Shown: positions 52,439 to 62,226 of the stretch, one piece after another
Position numbering within the stretch: position 1 is the stretch's first letter
Layout of the letters: the number at the start of each line of letters is the position of its first letter
Source: Mesonia hippocampi
GTDB lineage: Bacteria; Bacteroidota; Bacteroidia; Flavobacteriales; Flavobacteriaceae
DNA length: 64,000 bases
Direction: 5' to 3'
Assembly (NCBI RefSeq): GCF_014197445.1
Contig: NZ_JACIFO010000003.1
Coordinates: 186,001-250,000 of the forward strand
Made by a program: the position numbers and the translations under genes
Notes under the pieces: model-generated
The model's input: the letters and a program-made list of their open reading frames with translations, nothing else
Told to the model about the DNA's origin: nothing
Database searches by the model: none

Positions 52439-53500
52439 CTATTGCTTAATGCTTTCTCCGAATTCTTGTTGTTGAGCTAACCAGGCTTGGAAATCCTCTT
52501 CTTCTTCTACAATAATTTTCATTTGCATATTGTAATGTGAGATTCCACAAATTTTGTTACACAACACATAATAATCAAATTCGTAAGGGTCTAAAGGCAT
52601 TTCTCCTTTAGCAACAAGCTCTTTACTGTTTTCTGCTCTAATTTCATTAATTTCCTTCACTTTATCTACCATGTACTTGCTATTTCTCATTTCGTCTGAA
52701 GTGATGGTAGGTACGAAGCTAAACTGCGTGATCATACCAGGAACAACATTCATTTGAGCTCTAAAAAACGGGAAGTAAGCTGAGTGTAAGATATCTTGTG
52801 AACGGAATTTAAAAATAACACGTTTGTTTACGGGTAAATGCAGTTCTGTTGTAATTTTATCATCGGCAGCATAAGGGTCACTCTCATCAAGCCCTAATGT
52901 GTTTATACCTTTTATAAAGCGTACATTTGCTTTTCCTAAGGTATTATCTGCCCCTGCATAACGAGCTTTCCACCCGAACTGATAAGCATAAAGCTCTACA
53001 ACAACGGCATCTTCATCTTCATCAAAATTCATGATATCTGACCAAGTAAAAAGACCGTATATAATTAGTGCTGCTAATACAATTACAGGAATAATAGTCC
53101 AAACTGCTTCTAATTTATCATTATCGGCAAAGAAAAGTGCTTTTTGCCCCTTTCTACCTTTATACTTAAAAGAGAAGTAGTGTAATAAGAATTGTGTTAC
53201 AATCTGTACGATAACAATAATCAATATAGAAAGCATCATTAATCTATCATAATCTACTCCATGCTTTGATGCTGCTTCTGGGAGGTAAAATTTACTATAG
53301 TCCCAAAAGTTATAAATCATAAAAGCATAAAACAATACTGCAAACCACAACATAAGTTTTCCTTGTGTTTTATTGTCTGCATCGGTAGCTACGCCGTTGT
53401 CATCTTTTTTACCAGACTGAGAGAGTTTTAAAATTTTTGACATTTGCCAAAACGTTATCCCTAGAAGGCCTACAACAATGATGATAAGAATTTCAGTCAT
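52439..53500 (-). CDS. coxB: Cytochrome c oxidase subunit II
   Basis: 353 residues. A first N-terminal helix, a charged linker, two further helices (about 50-66 and 88-112) and the transmembrane hairpin exit (EAVWTIIPVIVLAALIIYG). The periplasmic cupredoxin domain carries the CuA ligands in CNKICGISHYNM (Cys314, Cys318, His322, Met325) and an upstream ILHSAYFP His. There is no C-terminal fused cytochrome c, unlike caa3 enzymes. The extra N-terminal helix and linker make it longer than usual. Between actF and coxA. Confidence 0.96.
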   Translation of the reverse strand: MTEILIIIVVGLLGITFWQMSKILKLSQSGKKDDNGVATDADNKTQGKLMLWFAVLFYAFMIYNFWDYSKFYLPEAASKHGVDYDRLMMLSILIIVIVQIVTQFLLHYFSFKYKGRKGQKALFFADNDKLEAVWTIIPVIVLAALIIYGLFTWSDIMNFDEDEDAVVVELYAYQFGWKARYAGADNTLGKANVRFIKGINTLGLDESDPYAADDKITTELHLPVNKRVIFKFRSQDILHSAYFPFFRAQMNVVPGMITQFSFVPTITSDEMRNSKYMVDKVKEINEIRAENSKELVAKGEMPLDPYEFDYYVLCNKICGISHYNMQMKIIVEEEEDFQAWLAQQQEFGESIKQ

Positions 53501-53529
53501 TTTTAAATATCTATACTTTAAACAATTTT

Positions 53530-54831
53530 TTAATAATGGAAGTGCTTACTCTCTTTTATAAACGGGTTACGTTTCGCTATAAGAGGAGCCTTTGTAAGTG
53601 CATTAAATACTATAAGTAAAAATAAACCTGCAAAGAATAGCATTGCACTAATTTCTGGCACACCTATAAACCATGATTTTCCTACGGTTGCTGGCATAAT
53701 CATGTTGAAGATATCTAAATAGTGCCCTACTAAGATAACTACACCTGTCATAACTACAAACCAATTTACACGTTTATAATCACTATTAATTAATACTAGT
53801 AATGGGAAAATAAAATTAAATATTAGCATCCCGAAAAACGGTAAGTTATAATCTTCTATACGTGTAATAAAATAGGTTACCTCTTCTGGAATATTTGAGT
53901 ACCATATTAATAGGAATTGAGAGAACCAAAGGTATGTCCAGAAAATACTAATCCCAAACATAAATTTTGCTAAATCATGAATATGACTATTGTTTACCTC
54001 TGGTAAGTATCCTTTAGATTTCAGGTAAATTGTAATAAGTGCTATCACAGTAATTGCAGTTACAAACAAACTAGCAAAAAGATACCATCCAAACAAAGTA
54101 CTATACCAGTGAGGGTCTAAACTCATAATCCAATCCCAAGACATCATTGACTCGGTAACGATAAAGAACACCAAGAATGCTGCTGATAATTTAAAGTTTT
54201 TCTTATAGAAACGGTTATCGGTTGCTTCGTCTTGACGTAAAGAGTTTTTACGTAAGAAGTGTCTAAACACATTCCATCCTATAATGTATATAGCTGCTCT
54301 AATTAAGAAAAATGGCACATTAAGGTAGGCTTCTTTTCCTTGAATAATAGGGTCGTTTTTAACCACTTCTGGATCCATCCATATAAACATGTGGTTAAGG
54401 TGCATTCCTGAAAGCATTAATATAGCAAATACTATTAAACTTCCTGGTAGAAGGTATGCTGTTACAGCTTCCATCACCCTAAATAATACTGGCGACCACC
54501 CTGCTTGGGCTGCATATTGAATTGCATAAAATGCTAAAGCCCCTAATGCAATCATAAAAAAGAAGAAAGCTGCTACATAAGTTGCTGACCATGGTTTATT
54601 TTGCAATTGGTGCAAAACATGTTCGGCGTGTTTGTCTGCATGGGCATCATCATGAGTTGCGTGCGCATTAGCTGTGGCTTGATGTTCTCCATGAGCTTCA
54701 TGAGAAGCTATAATCTCTTTTACTTCTTCTATTGTAGAAGGAGCAGATGCAAATGCATAAATTAACCCAATTGCACCCACAACCATAAGAATGATTGCTG
54801 ATAATTTTAATTTACTAGATAGCGTATACAT
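53530..54831 (-). CDS. actF: Alternative Complex III subunit ActF (quinol:cytochrome c oxidoreductase)
   Basis: 433 residues, about 10 helices, of the NrfD-related but divergent ActF type (SMMSWDWIMSLDPHWYSTLFGWYLF is the family core). It is one of two large membrane subunits of ACIII. After helix 1 there is a His-rich segment (about 42-72, with HEAHGEHQATANAHATHDD) facing the periplasm. It sits between actE and coxB in the eight-gene operon, consistent with an ACIII-oxidase supercomplex. Confidence 0.93.
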   Translation of the reverse strand: MYTLSSKLKLSAIILMVVGAIGLIYAFASAPSTIEEVKEIIASHEAHGEHQATANAHATHDDAHADKHAEHVLHQLQNKPWSATYVAAFFFFMIALGALAFYAIQYAAQAGWSPVLFRVMEAVTAYLLPGSLIVFAILMLSGMHLNHMFIWMDPEVVKNDPIIQGKEAYLNVPFFLIRAAIYIIGWNVFRHFLRKNSLRQDEATDNRFYKKNFKLSAAFLVFFIVTESMMSWDWIMSLDPHWYSTLFGWYLFASLFVTAITVIALITIYLKSKGYLPEVNNSHIHDLAKFMFGISIFWTYLWFSQFLLIWYSNIPEEVTYFITRIEDYNLPFFGMLIFNFIFPLLVLINSDYKRVNWFVVMTGVVILVGHYLDIFNMIMPATVGKSWFIGVPEISAMLFFAGLFLLIVFNALTKAPLIAKRNPFIKESKHFHY

Positions 54832-54881
54832 ATTGAAATATATCTAATACAGTTTAATTATTTCCTTTTATTTATCTCTTA

Positions 54882-55541
54882 TTAATGGGTTGTTGTCACA
54901 GGGTTTTCCTGTACAGTTACCTCAGAAATAATTTCTTTTTGTTCTTTTAAAGAGGCTTTCGTTTCGAATGCTCTTTTAGGCTTGCCTTCTAATTGCGCTT
55001 TTAAATCCATTACATAGTGTGTAATTTGCCAGCGCTCTTCTTCATTGGTTTGTGCTGCATACGAGCCCATGGTGTTTAATCCATAATAAGATACATGATA
55101 TACACCACCTTCGGTAATTGCACGCCCCATATCATCATAAGAAGGAATACCTAATATCTTTTCTCTTTTTACCAGATTTCCTTTACCGTCGCCTTTATCA
55201 CCATGACAAATAGCACAATAAATAGTATAAAGTTCTTTTCCTTTATTCAGGTTATCTTCGGTATAAGGTAGTGGATTTTTCAGCTCTTCTTTTGCTTGTG
55301 CAAAGCCTTCGGTTGTATTTGGGTAAGCGTAAGGCTTCCATCCTCTTGCTATTGTTCCTTCTACAGGGATTTGTGCTTGTTGCCCATTTCCAAAAGCTTC
55401 GTATTCACCATAAGTTTCATATCCTACAGACTCATACATATCTGGGAAGAATTCGTAATTCCTAGAATCTTTATTAAAACAACCTACAGATAAGGTTGCT
55501 GCAATTAGTGCTACTGCTATTTTTATAGTCTTCATGCCCAT
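54882..55541 (-). CDS. actE: ACIII subunit ActE, monohaem cytochrome c lipoprotein
   Basis: 219 residues. The signal peptide has a lipobox Cys21 (LSVGC), then a spacer and one c-type haem site CAICH (109-113), followed by GDKGDGKG. An axial Met is likely in GLNTMGSYA. It is expected on the periplasmic face, passing electrons out of ACIII. Its ATG overlaps the actD stop as TAATG; a second ATG two codons later is also possible. Confidence 0.94.
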   Translation of the reverse strand: MGMKTIKIAVALIAATLSVGCFNKDSRNYEFFPDMYESVGYETYGEYEAFGNGQQAQIPVEGTIARGWKPYAYPNTTEGFAQAKEELKNPLPYTEDNLNKGKELYTIYCAICHGDKGDGKGNLVKREKILGIPSYDDMGRAITEGGVYHVSYYGLNTMGSYAAQTNEEERWQITHYVMDLKAQLEGKPKRAFETKASLKEQKEIISEVTVQENPVTTTH

Positions 55542-56065
55542 TACTTATTTATAAGTTTAATTTCTACTGCCCCTGTGTTTGCAAAAAAATCGGCCATTTC
55601 TTCCACATTATGATTAGCAACATCTACTTCCATAAGAAAGTGATCGTCTGTTGTACGTGGATCTGGATTTTCTGCTTCTTTAAAAGGCCATATTTTACTG
55701 CGTAAGTAAAATGTAATTACCATTAAGTGTGCAGCAAAGAATACTGTTAATTCAAACATAATTGGCACGAAAGATGGTAAGTTTTCTAAAAAGCTAAAAC
55801 TTGGTTTTCCTCCAATATTTTGAGGCCAATCATCTATCATTATAAAATTCATCATAGCTATAGAAACCGATAGACCTACTAACCCGTAAAGAAATGCGGT
55901 AACAGCTAATCGGGTATGAGGTAACCCCATAGCTTTATCTAAGCCGTGTACTGGAAATGGCGTATAAACTTCCTCTATACGGTAACGAGCTTCTCTCGTT
56001 TGTTTTACGGCTTGCATAAGCAAATCGTCATCCGTATATATAGCATGTATTACTTTTGAAGACAT
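55541..56065 (-). CDS. actD: ACIII subunit ActD (DUF3341)
   Basis: 174 residues. A soluble N-terminal part (VIHAIYTDDDLLMQAVKQTREARYRIEEVYTPFPVHGLDKAMG) is followed by two membrane helices (about 72-95 and 103-127). The phrase TPFPVHGLDKAMGL is a family hallmark. A structural, cofactor-free subunit of ACIII. It lies 32 nt after actC and overlaps actE. Confidence 0.94.
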   Translation of the reverse strand: MSSKVIHAIYTDDDLLMQAVKQTREARYRIEEVYTPFPVHGLDKAMGLPHTRLAVTAFLYGLVGLSVSIAMMNFIMIDDWPQNIGGKPSFSFLENLPSFVPIMFELTVFFAAHLMVITFYLRSKIWPFKEAENPDPRTTDDHFLMEVDVANHNVEEMADFFANTGAVEIKLINK

Positions 56066-56097
56066 CTTTATAGTTGTTTATTTACTGCTTAAATAAA

Positions 56098-57558
56098 TTA
56101 AGCTTGGTCTGTATTATTTGATTCTAAATTAATAATCGGTTTCGCTGTAGGTTCTGTGTATAATTTTGCATCATCCCCTTGAGCTTCTCTAATTTTCTTA
56201 TACTTCTCTCCTGATGATTTTAGGATAGTTTTTACTTCTGCCTGTGCAATTACTGGGAATGTACGTGCATAAAGTAAGTATAATACAAAGAAGAATCCGA
56301 TAGTTCCAACAAATATTCCTATATCTACAAAGGTTGGAGAGAACATTGTCCATGATGATGGTAAGTAATCACGGTGTAATGATGTTACGATAATTACAAA
56401 ACGCTCAAACCACATTCCTATATTCACCACAATAGAGATAAAGAAAGAGAACATTATACTTCTTCTTAATTTAGGGAACCACATAAACTGAGGTGAGAAC
56501 ACGTTACATGTCATCATTGCCCAATAAGCCCACCAGTAAGGTCCTGTTGCACGGTTTAAGAAGGCATATTGCTCAAACTCTACACCTGAATACCATGCAA
56601 TAACAAGCTCTGTAATATAGGCCACCCCTACAATAGATCCCGTAATCATAATTACAATATTCATTAGCTCGATATGCTGAACCGTAATATAATCTTCTAG
56701 ATTAGACACCTTACGCATAATGATAAGCAAAGTATTTACCATTGCGAATCCTGAGAAAATTGCCCCAGCAACAAAATAAGGAGGGAATATAGTGGTATGC
56801 CATCCAGGAATAACCGAAGTAGCAAAGTCAAACGATACAATAGTGTGTACAGAAAGTACAAGTGGTGTAGCTAAACCTGCTAACACAAGAGAAACTTCCT
56901 CAAAGCGCTGCCAGTCTTTTGCTCGCCCACTCCATCCGAAAGAAAGCAAAGAGTATATTTTCTTCTGAAAAGGTTTTACTGCTCTATCACGAATCATTGC
57001 AAAATCTGGAAGTAATCCTGTCCACCAGAACACCAATGAAACCGAAAGATATGTAGAAATTGCAAATACATCCCAAAGTAAAGGTGAGTTAAAGTTTACC
57101 CATAACGAACCAAATTGGTTAGGAATTGGCACTACCCAATATCCTAGCCACGGTCTACCCATGTGTATTAACGGGAATAATCCTGCTTGCACTACGGCAA
57201 AAATTGTCATGGCTTCTGCAGAACGGTTAATGGCCATTCTCCATTTTTGACGGAATAAAAGTAATACTGCAGAAATAAGTGTACCTGCGTGACCAATACC
57301 TACCCACCAAACAAAGTTAGTAATATCCCAGGCCCAACCAACAGTTTTGTTAAGACCCCATGTTCCGATACCGGTTGATATGGTGTATATAATACATCCT
57401 ATTCCCCAAAGAAAAGCCACTAAGGCAATAGAGAAAACAATCCACCAAGATTTATTTGCCTTACCTTCTACTGGAGCCACCACATCTAGGGTAACATCAT
57501 GATAAGATTTCTCTCCGGTAACTAAAGGCTTTCGTATAGGTGCTTCGTAATGAGACAT
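56098..57558 (-). CDS. actC: ACIII subunit ActC (NrfD-like membrane protein)
   Basis: 486 residues, about 10 helices, with the NrfD/PsrC-type pattern FVWWVGIGHAGTLISAVLLLFRQKWR and NMWFPKLR-type loops. It is thought to hold the quinol site of ACIII. It sits between the Fe-S subunit gene actB and actD. ATG start followed by a short cytoplasmic tail (SHYEAPIRKPLVTGEKSYHD), normal for the family. Confidence 0.95.
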   Translation of the reverse strand: MSHYEAPIRKPLVTGEKSYHDVTLDVVAPVEGKANKSWWIVFSIALVAFLWGIGCIIYTISTGIGTWGLNKTVGWAWDITNFVWWVGIGHAGTLISAVLLLFRQKWRMAINRSAEAMTIFAVVQAGLFPLIHMGRPWLGYWVVPIPNQFGSLWVNFNSPLLWDVFAISTYLSVSLVFWWTGLLPDFAMIRDRAVKPFQKKIYSLLSFGWSGRAKDWQRFEEVSLVLAGLATPLVLSVHTIVSFDFATSVIPGWHTTIFPPYFVAGAIFSGFAMVNTLLIIMRKVSNLEDYITVQHIELMNIVIMITGSIVGVAYITELVIAWYSGVEFEQYAFLNRATGPYWWAYWAMMTCNVFSPQFMWFPKLRRSIMFSFFISIVVNIGMWFERFVIIVTSLHRDYLPSSWTMFSPTFVDIGIFVGTIGFFFVLYLLYARTFPVIAQAEVKTILKSSGEKYKKIREAQGDDAKLYTEPTAKPIINLESNNTDQA

Positions 57559-57595
57559 AATCCTTTTTATCTAGTTAATTCTTTATAATATTTTA

Positions 57596-60500
57596 TTAAT
57601 TTTCTGAAGTGTTACGCACTTTGGTATGATAGAACACGTTAGGATCTGTACCTATGTGCTGTAATAAATGATACACTCTATCACTTTTCTTAAGTTCATG
57701 CACTTCACTTGCTTCATCATTTACATCCCCAAATACCATTGCACCAGAAGTACAAGCACTAGAACATGCGGTTTGGAATTCCACATCCTTAACAAGTCTA
57801 CCTTCGCGCTTAGCATCTAAAATAGTTTTCTGCGTCATCTGGATACACATAGAGCATTTTTCCATTACTCCACGAGTTCTTACAACCACATCTGGATTAA
57901 GTACCATTCGCCCTAAGTCATTATTCATATTGAAATCAAACTCATCGTTATGGTTATATCTAAACCAGTTGAAACGACGTACTTTATAAGGACAGTTGTT
58001 TGCACAGTAACGAGTTCCTACACAACGGTTATATGCCATGTGGTTTTGACCTTGGCGACCATGTGAAGTTGCTGCAACTGGACATACTGTTTCACAAGGA
58101 GCTTGATTACAATGCTGACACATTACAGGCTGAAAAACCACCTGAACATCTTCTTCTGCTGCTATTTCTAATTGTCCAAATCCTCCTAATGAATCTCCTA
58201 AACCATCAAAGCCTTCTTTCTTCTCTATATCTTTTTCAAAAGTACTTTCTGAAGAGTAGTATCTATCTATACGCAACCAGTGCATATCTCTACTTCTTCT
58301 CACTTCAGATTTTCCTACAACAGGAACGTTGTTTTCTGCATGACAAGCAATCACACAAGCCCCACATCCTGTACAAGCATTAAGATCTATAGACAGGTTA
58401 AAATGATGCCCAATAGAACGATCAAATTGCTGCCATATATCTACCTCGGGAGACGAAACAGGCTTCTCTTCGTGATTTAGAGAAACCACTGGCATGAAAT
58501 TCCAGTGTTTTTTATCTTTTGTATTAAATACCTCTAAGGTAGTTTCTTTAATAACATCACCACGCCCCATCAATGTATTCTGCAACTGCACACAAGCAAA
58601 CTCATGCTCTCCTTCTACTTTAGAAATACTTACATCCTGAACTGCATCAAAGTTTTGGTATAACGAATAGGCATTTATACCTACTTGCATTTCTTTCTGA
58701 ATAGCCGCTTTACTACCATAACCTAAGGCCAGACCTACAGAACCCTTAGCTTGCCCTGGCTGAATAAGCACAGGCACTTTTTTAAGCGTTACATTATTTA
58801 CCGTAACATCTACATAGCTTCCGTTTAATCCGCCGTTAGCCACATGCTTATTCATTAAGCCCATCGCTTCTGCGTCACTCCTAGAAACAGTTAAGTAGTT
58901 ATCCCAAGAAACCCTAGAAATCGGATCTGGAAATTCTTGTAACCAAGGGTTATTAGCTTGTTGACCATCACCTAAACCTGCTTTTACATAAAGCGTAAGC
59001 TCTAATCCTTTTCCTTGAGAAGAAGCTAATTTCCTAGCAGCTCCAGAAACATTCATTTCTGTTTGTGCCATCTCTTCCCCTTCTACAGAAACGTTTTCAA
59101 TAGAAGCTACATAAACTCCATCATGCAGTGCATCTTCCCATGAAGTAGCTCCTAGAATTGTCTTCCAAGTTTCTTTTATATAATTATAATAAGATATTTC
59201 TTTTCCTAAAACACTCATTAACGACTCCTGAAACTGTTGTGTTTTAAACAACGGTTTAATAGTAGGCTGCATTAAGCTATAGTGTTTTGCGGTAAACTGA
59301 ACATCGCCCCAAGATTCTAAATAATGCGGAGTAGCTCCTACAAATTCTGCAAGCTCAGCCGTCTCGTTATGCTTCATAGCATAAGAAACCATTAGGTCTA
59401 ATTTCTCTACTCCTTTTTTAAACTCTTCGGCATTAGGTAAAGAATATGCTGGGTTAACTCCAACGGTAACTAAACCTCCTACTTGCCCTGCATTCATTCT
59501 TGAAATTAACTCTTTTACTTGAGTGGCATTTCCTTGACGAATCATTCGTGGATTTTTAACATCCATTACTTTAGAAGCTAATGCCTCATTAATTTCTAAA
59601 GCTAAAAGCTGCGCATCCTTATCTTGAATACCTGTAATTAAAACCGCCTTAGATCCTGCAGATTTTAAATTTTTCACCGCTATTGCAACTTTTTTCGCAA
59701 CAGCCTCAGGCAAGTCTGCACTACCACCACCTACAATTCCGTAGTAAATAGCCGCCAAAACAGCTTTCTGTACCGAAGGTTTTACAGGAACACGAATATC
59801 CGCATTAGCACCCGCTAAACTCATATTCGATTCAAATTGAATATGACGTGACATTTTACCATTCTCTGGCACACGTTTCAACGCATAATCACTATCATAT
59901 CCACCGCCTTGCCAATCTCCTAAAAAGTCTGCTCCTACACTAACTACAACATCAGCTTGGTCAAACTTATACGAAGGCAATGCACGCTTTCCGTACTTAG
60001 AAGCAAAAGCGTCTAATGCTGCACTTTCAGAAACAGCATCATAAACCACATGCTTTACGTTAGCGTATTTAGCTTTAAACTCCTCCATCAACCTAGAGGT
60101 TGAAGGGCTCGCAAAAGTTTGAGTCATCACCACCAACTCTTTACCATTTAAAGCTTCTATTCTTTCTTTAAATTCACGATTAAAACGCTCCCATGCAACA
60201 GGTTCGTTTTTAATAAGCGGATTTTTAAGACGTTTATTATCATATAAAGAAAGTACAGAAGCATGCACTCGTGCATTAGCCCCTACATTAACTTTCCCTA
60301 ATTTGTTATTTTCAATTTTTATAGGACGCCCCTCTCGTGTTTTCACTAAAACACTAGCAAAGTCGAAACCATCTGCAATTGTGGTTGCATAATAATTTGC
60401 AACACCCGGAACTATACGCTCTGGCTGAACCACATAAGGAATAGACTTAACAACAGGCCCTTCACAAGCCGCTAAAGATGCAGCTGCAGTACTAAAGCCT

Positions 60501-60676
60501 ACAAACTTCAAGAAGTCTCTACGAGAAGTTTTGGAAGTTTCTAAATTCTCTTTATCCCCCAAAAACTCATCTGTAGGTATTTCCTGCACAAACTCGTTCT
60601 GCTTAAGCGTCTCAACAATAGAACTATTTTCGTTTAGCTCCTCAACACTTTTCCAGTATTTTTTGTTTGATGACAT
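57596..60676 (-). CDS. actB: ACIII subunit ActB, molybdopterin-oxidoreductase-like plus Fe-S domain
   Basis: 1026 residues. A twin-arginine signal (SRRDFLKFVG, Arg52/Arg53) leads into a lipobox Cys71 (SLAAC). Residues about 75-730 resemble a molybdopterin oxidoreductase but without its cofactor ligands, as in other ActB. Residues about 755-1000 are a ferredoxin-like domain. Its ligand groups are CTGCGACVIACHAENN, CQHCNQAPCETVCP, CVGTRYCANNCPYKVRR and CSMCIQ...CSSACTSG, fitting three 4Fe-4S and one 3Fe-4S cluster. It takes electrons from ActC and feeds ActA. Confidence 0.95.
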   Translation of the reverse strand: MSSNKKYWKSVEELNENSSIVETLKQNEFVQEIPTDEFLGDKENLETSKTSRRDFLKFVGFSTAAASLAACEGPVVKSIPYVVQPERIVPGVANYYATTIADGFDFASVLVKTREGRPIKIENNKLGKVNVGANARVHASVLSLYDNKRLKNPLIKNEPVAWERFNREFKERIEALNGKELVVMTQTFASPSTSRLMEEFKAKYANVKHVVYDAVSESAALDAFASKYGKRALPSYKFDQADVVVSVGADFLGDWQGGGYDSDYALKRVPENGKMSRHIQFESNMSLAGANADIRVPVKPSVQKAVLAAIYYGIVGGGSADLPEAVAKKVAIAVKNLKSAGSKAVLITGIQDKDAQLLALEINEALASKVMDVKNPRMIRQGNATQVKELISRMNAGQVGGLVTVGVNPAYSLPNAEEFKKGVEKLDLMVSYAMKHNETAELAEFVGATPHYLESWGDVQFTAKHYSLMQPTIKPLFKTQQFQESLMSVLGKEISYYNYIKETWKTILGATSWEDALHDGVYVASIENVSVEGEEMAQTEMNVSGAARKLASSQGKGLELTLYVKAGLGDGQQANNPWLQEFPDPISRVSWDNYLTVSRSDAEAMGLMNKHVANGGLNGSYVDVTVNNVTLKKVPVLIQPGQAKGSVGLALGYGSKAAIQKEMQVGINAYSLYQNFDAVQDVSISKVEGEHEFACVQLQNTLMGRGDVIKETTLEVFNTKDKKHWNFMPVVSLNHEEKPVSSPEVDIWQQFDRSIGHHFNLSIDLNACTGCGACVIACHAENNVPVVGKSEVRRSRDMHWLRIDRYYSSESTFEKDIEKKEGFDGLGDSLGGFGQLEIAAEEDVQVVFQPVMCQHCNQAPCETVCPVAATSHGRQGQNHMAYNRCVGTRYCANNCPYKVRRFNWFRYNHNDEFDFNMNNDLGRMVLNPDVVVRTRGVMEKCSMCIQMTQKTILDAKREGRLVKDVEFQTACSSACTSGAMVFGDVNDEASEVHELKKSDRVYHLLQHIGTDPNVFYHTKVRNTSEN

Positions 60677-60709
60677 AGTATATAATAGTTACTTCTTTGT
60701 AATAATTAA

Positions 60710-62002
60710 TTAATAGTGACATTTACCACACTCCAACGCTCCCATTTGAGCCGCCGTAAGTTTTTCTACACCGTATTTTTTAGATAGCTCCTCATGTATT
60801 TTTTCATAATACTCATTCCCTTCCATCTTCACATTAGTCTCACGGTGACATTCGATACACCAACCCATAGTTAATGGCGCATACTGCTCTAAAATCTCCA
60901 TCTCTTCTACAGGACCATGGCATTTCTGACAATCTACTCCCGCCACTGTTACGTGCTGCGAGTGATTAAAGTATGCGAAATCTGGCAAGTTATGCACACG
61001 AACCCATTTTACCGGTTTCTCTTCTCCTGAATAAGATTGCGTTGTAGGATCCCAACCTGTAGCTTCGTATAGTTTTGCTATTTGACCATCATAAAACTCT
61101 TTACTATACTCCTCTGTTGCTGTTTCTGGCGCAACCTCACTTACAGATTTATGACAATTCATACAAACATTCAACGAAGGAATACCTGAAGTTTTACTAA
61201 CACGAGCAGAAGAGTGACAATATTTACAATCTATGCCATTATCTCCCGCATGTATTTTATGTGAAAAATGTATTGGCTGCACTGGCTGATACCCTTGATC
61301 TACGCCTACCTGCATCAAGTAACCATAAGCAAAATATGCACCAACCAACAACAAGATTACTGAAGAAGAAAGCACTAAGAATTGGTTTTCAGCAAAAGCT
61401 TTCCACAAAGGCTTTCTAGCCTCCTCTTCTGGCAATTCAACCCCACTTGCTTCTGCAAATCTTGTCAGCGTTTTATTTACTAATACTAAAATAATCACCA
61501 ACAACAGCAACACAAAAGTTAACGCAGCCATGATTATATTTGTAGAAACACCAGCTCCAGCTCCAGCTCCAGCCGCAGCCTCTCCAGCAGCAGCAACAGG
61601 CGGCTCTGGCTTAGGCTGCTCTACATAAGCTAAAATATCATTAATATCTTGATCTGACAATTGCGGAAACGCAGTCATCGGAGTCTCATTATACTCCTCA
61701 AAAATCGCAATAGCATCTGCATCTCCAGCAGCTATCATCTCTGCACTATTCCTAATCCAACGATAAAGCCAATCTATATCTCGTTTTTCGGTAATACCAT
61801 GCAAAGCTGGCCCCGTAGAACGAGCATACGGCTTGTGACAAGCAGCACACTGAGAATTAAACAATTCTTTCCCTTTTGCTGGATCTCCCAAGGAAGAACC
61901 CCCGTCGTCTTGAGAATAATTTAGCTGAGAAAACGATAAGAAAACCGCTAGAAGCAACAGCAGTCTTTTTGAAATTGAATGGCGGATATTCACCTTTTCC
62001 AT
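60710..62002 (-). CDS. actA: ACIII subunit ActA, multihaem cytochrome c with N-terminal monohaem domain
   Basis: 430 residues. A signal peptide is followed by a first CxxCH (52-56) in a class I cytochrome-like domain (about 38-128). An Ala/Gly/Pro linker (131-152), two membrane helices (about 156-176 and 206-228) and five more CxxCH sites (259, 280, 358, 382, 425) follow. The C-terminal pentahaem part is the standard ActA. The N-terminal monohaem domain plus linker is an addition relative to a plain pentahaem ActA. First gene of the operon. Confidence 0.93.
   Translation of the reverse strand: MEKVNIRHSISKRLLLLLAVFLSFSQLNYSQDDGGSSLGDPAKGKELFNSQCAACHKPYARSTGPALHGITEKRDIDWLYRWIRNSAEMIAAGDADAIAIFEEYNETPMTAFPQLSDQDINDILAYVEQPKPEPPVAAAGEAAAGAGAGAGVSTNIIMAALTFVLLLLVIILVLVNKTLTRFAEASGVELPEEEARKPLWKAFAENQFLVLSSSVILLLVGAYFAYGYLMQVGVDQGYQPVQPIHFSHKIHAGDNGIDCKYCHSSARVSKTSGIPSLNVCMNCHKSVSEVAPETATEEYSKEFYDGQIAKLYEATGWDPTTQSYSGEEKPVKWVRVHNLPDFAYFNHSQHVTVAGVDCQKCHGPVEEMEILEQYAPLTMGWCIECHRETNVKMEGNEYYEKIHEELSKKYGVEKLTAAQMGALECGKCHY
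61552..61573. repeat. CAGCTC hexamer repeat encoding the ActA Ala-Gly linker
   Basis: Three exact CAGCTC units and a partial fourth, equal to alternating Ala-Gly codons (ActA about 144-151). Unit gain or loss would change linker length by two residues without a frameshift. Confidence 0.8.
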
Positions 62003-62197
62003 ATGACAGTTAAATTAACATCTTATTTTTATGCAATCTGATAAGCTTTTATCTGTTAATAAGTTACCAAAATGCACGGTAAAATTTAAGCACAAAAGTA
62101 ACACTTAAAGATGATTTTAGGAATGTTAGTGAAGTGTTAATATGTAATTTATACTGTTTCTAAATAGTGAAATCAACCTATGCTTGTAAATAAATAT

Positions 62198-62205
62198 TAA
62201 TTTTG
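62198..62205 (+). promoter_or_regulatory. -7 promoter box for the SPOR-domain gene
   Basis: TAATTTTG matches TAnnTTTG 21 nt upstream of the ATG at 62227. No clear -33. Confidence 0.4.
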
Positions 62206-62226
62206 TAATCGAAAAAATATATTAAT

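Noticed and set aside
58000-58480. Two plus-strand frames inside actB with His/Leu-rich translations
   Set aside because: Antisense to the Cys-rich Fe-S domain, no independent evidence.
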